This document shows, piece by piece, positions 5,253 through 5,276 of a DNA stretch of 5,276 bases. Each line of letters opens with the position of its first letter. The stretch's first letter is position 1. Under the pieces are notes generated by a model. That model saw only the letters and a program-made list of their open reading frames with translations. It was not told the origin of the DNA and did no database searches. Source of the stretch: Phycisphaerales bacterium (GTDB taxonomy: Bacteria; Planctomycetota; Phycisphaerae; SM23-33); the NCBI GenBank assembly GCA_003171235.1, contig PMYM01000267.1, positions 1 through 5,276 of the forward strand. Reading direction: 5' to 3'. The translations under genes and the position numbers were made by a program.

Positions 5253-5276
5253 GGTCACGCTGCTTCTTGCGTGACC
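5253..5276. repeat. Perfect inverted repeat ending at the window edge
   Basis: GGTCACGC (5253-5260) and GCGTGACC (5269-5276) are perfect 8-base arms around TGCTTCTT. Because the window stops at the last paired base, the stem may be longer: the bases before it (GGCAT, 5248-5252) would pair if the sequence continued ATGCC. It starts 56 bases after the lipoprotein stop. It may be a dispersed palindromic repeat or a transcription-ending hairpin. Any T-run would lie outside the window. Confidence 0.6.

Noticed and set aside
3784..5274. Long plus-strand frame of 496 codons overlapping the lipoprotein gene
   Set aside because: It is Arg/Pro/Gly-rich low-complexity translation typical of a wrong frame in GC-rich DNA, with no signal or domain.

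Overview
This is a GC-rich bacterial window with two divergent gene blocks around a 207-base intergenic region. The style suggests a planctomycete, probably of the Phycisphaerae type: long Ala/Pro/Gln-rich exported proteins with Ser-Gln-Pro-Ala linkers, weak or absent Shine-Dalgarno sequences, and palindromic intergenic repeats. This placement rests on style and memory of such genomes, not on a marker gene.

Left block (minus strand, reading from 2454 down to 1): tyrS (type-2 tyrosyl-tRNA synthetase, 409 aa, complete); then an unrecognised 197-aa cytosolic protein whose ATG overlaps the tyrS stop in an ATGA; then, after 44 bases, the first 196 codons of rsgA, the circularly permuted GTPase of 30S ribosome maturation, which runs off the left edge. 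Two of the three genes serve translation, so the middle one may belong to the same process (inference only). An identical decamer, GTATTACACT, lies 9 bases before tyrS and 13 bases before rsgA. It reads as the -10 region of two promoters whose transcripts would have almost no leader.

Right block (plus strand, 2662 to 5197): two genes 4 bases apart. The first encodes a 355-aa exported, helix-rich, duplicated protein with LTxxQ-type motifs that recall the Spy/CpxP periplasmic proteins, and with SQPA linkers. The second encodes a 487-aa predicted lipoprotein with a helical, partly HEAT-like body. Its C-terminal domain resembles a JAMM/JAB fold in which the metal-binding residues look replaced. 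A good -10 (TACAAT) ends 6 bases before the first ATG, so this transcript is also predicted to be leaderless. The pair looks like an envelope module of unknown function.

The right edge holds a 43-base direct duplication of the lipoprotein gene's 3' end, including its stop codon. The two copies differ at two silent third positions and one base after the stop. It is followed by a perfect inverted repeat that ends exactly at the window edge. Another perfect palindrome (10-bp arms, 3-base loop) sits in the divergent intergenic region. No tRNA, rRNA, CRISPR array or transposase gene was seen.
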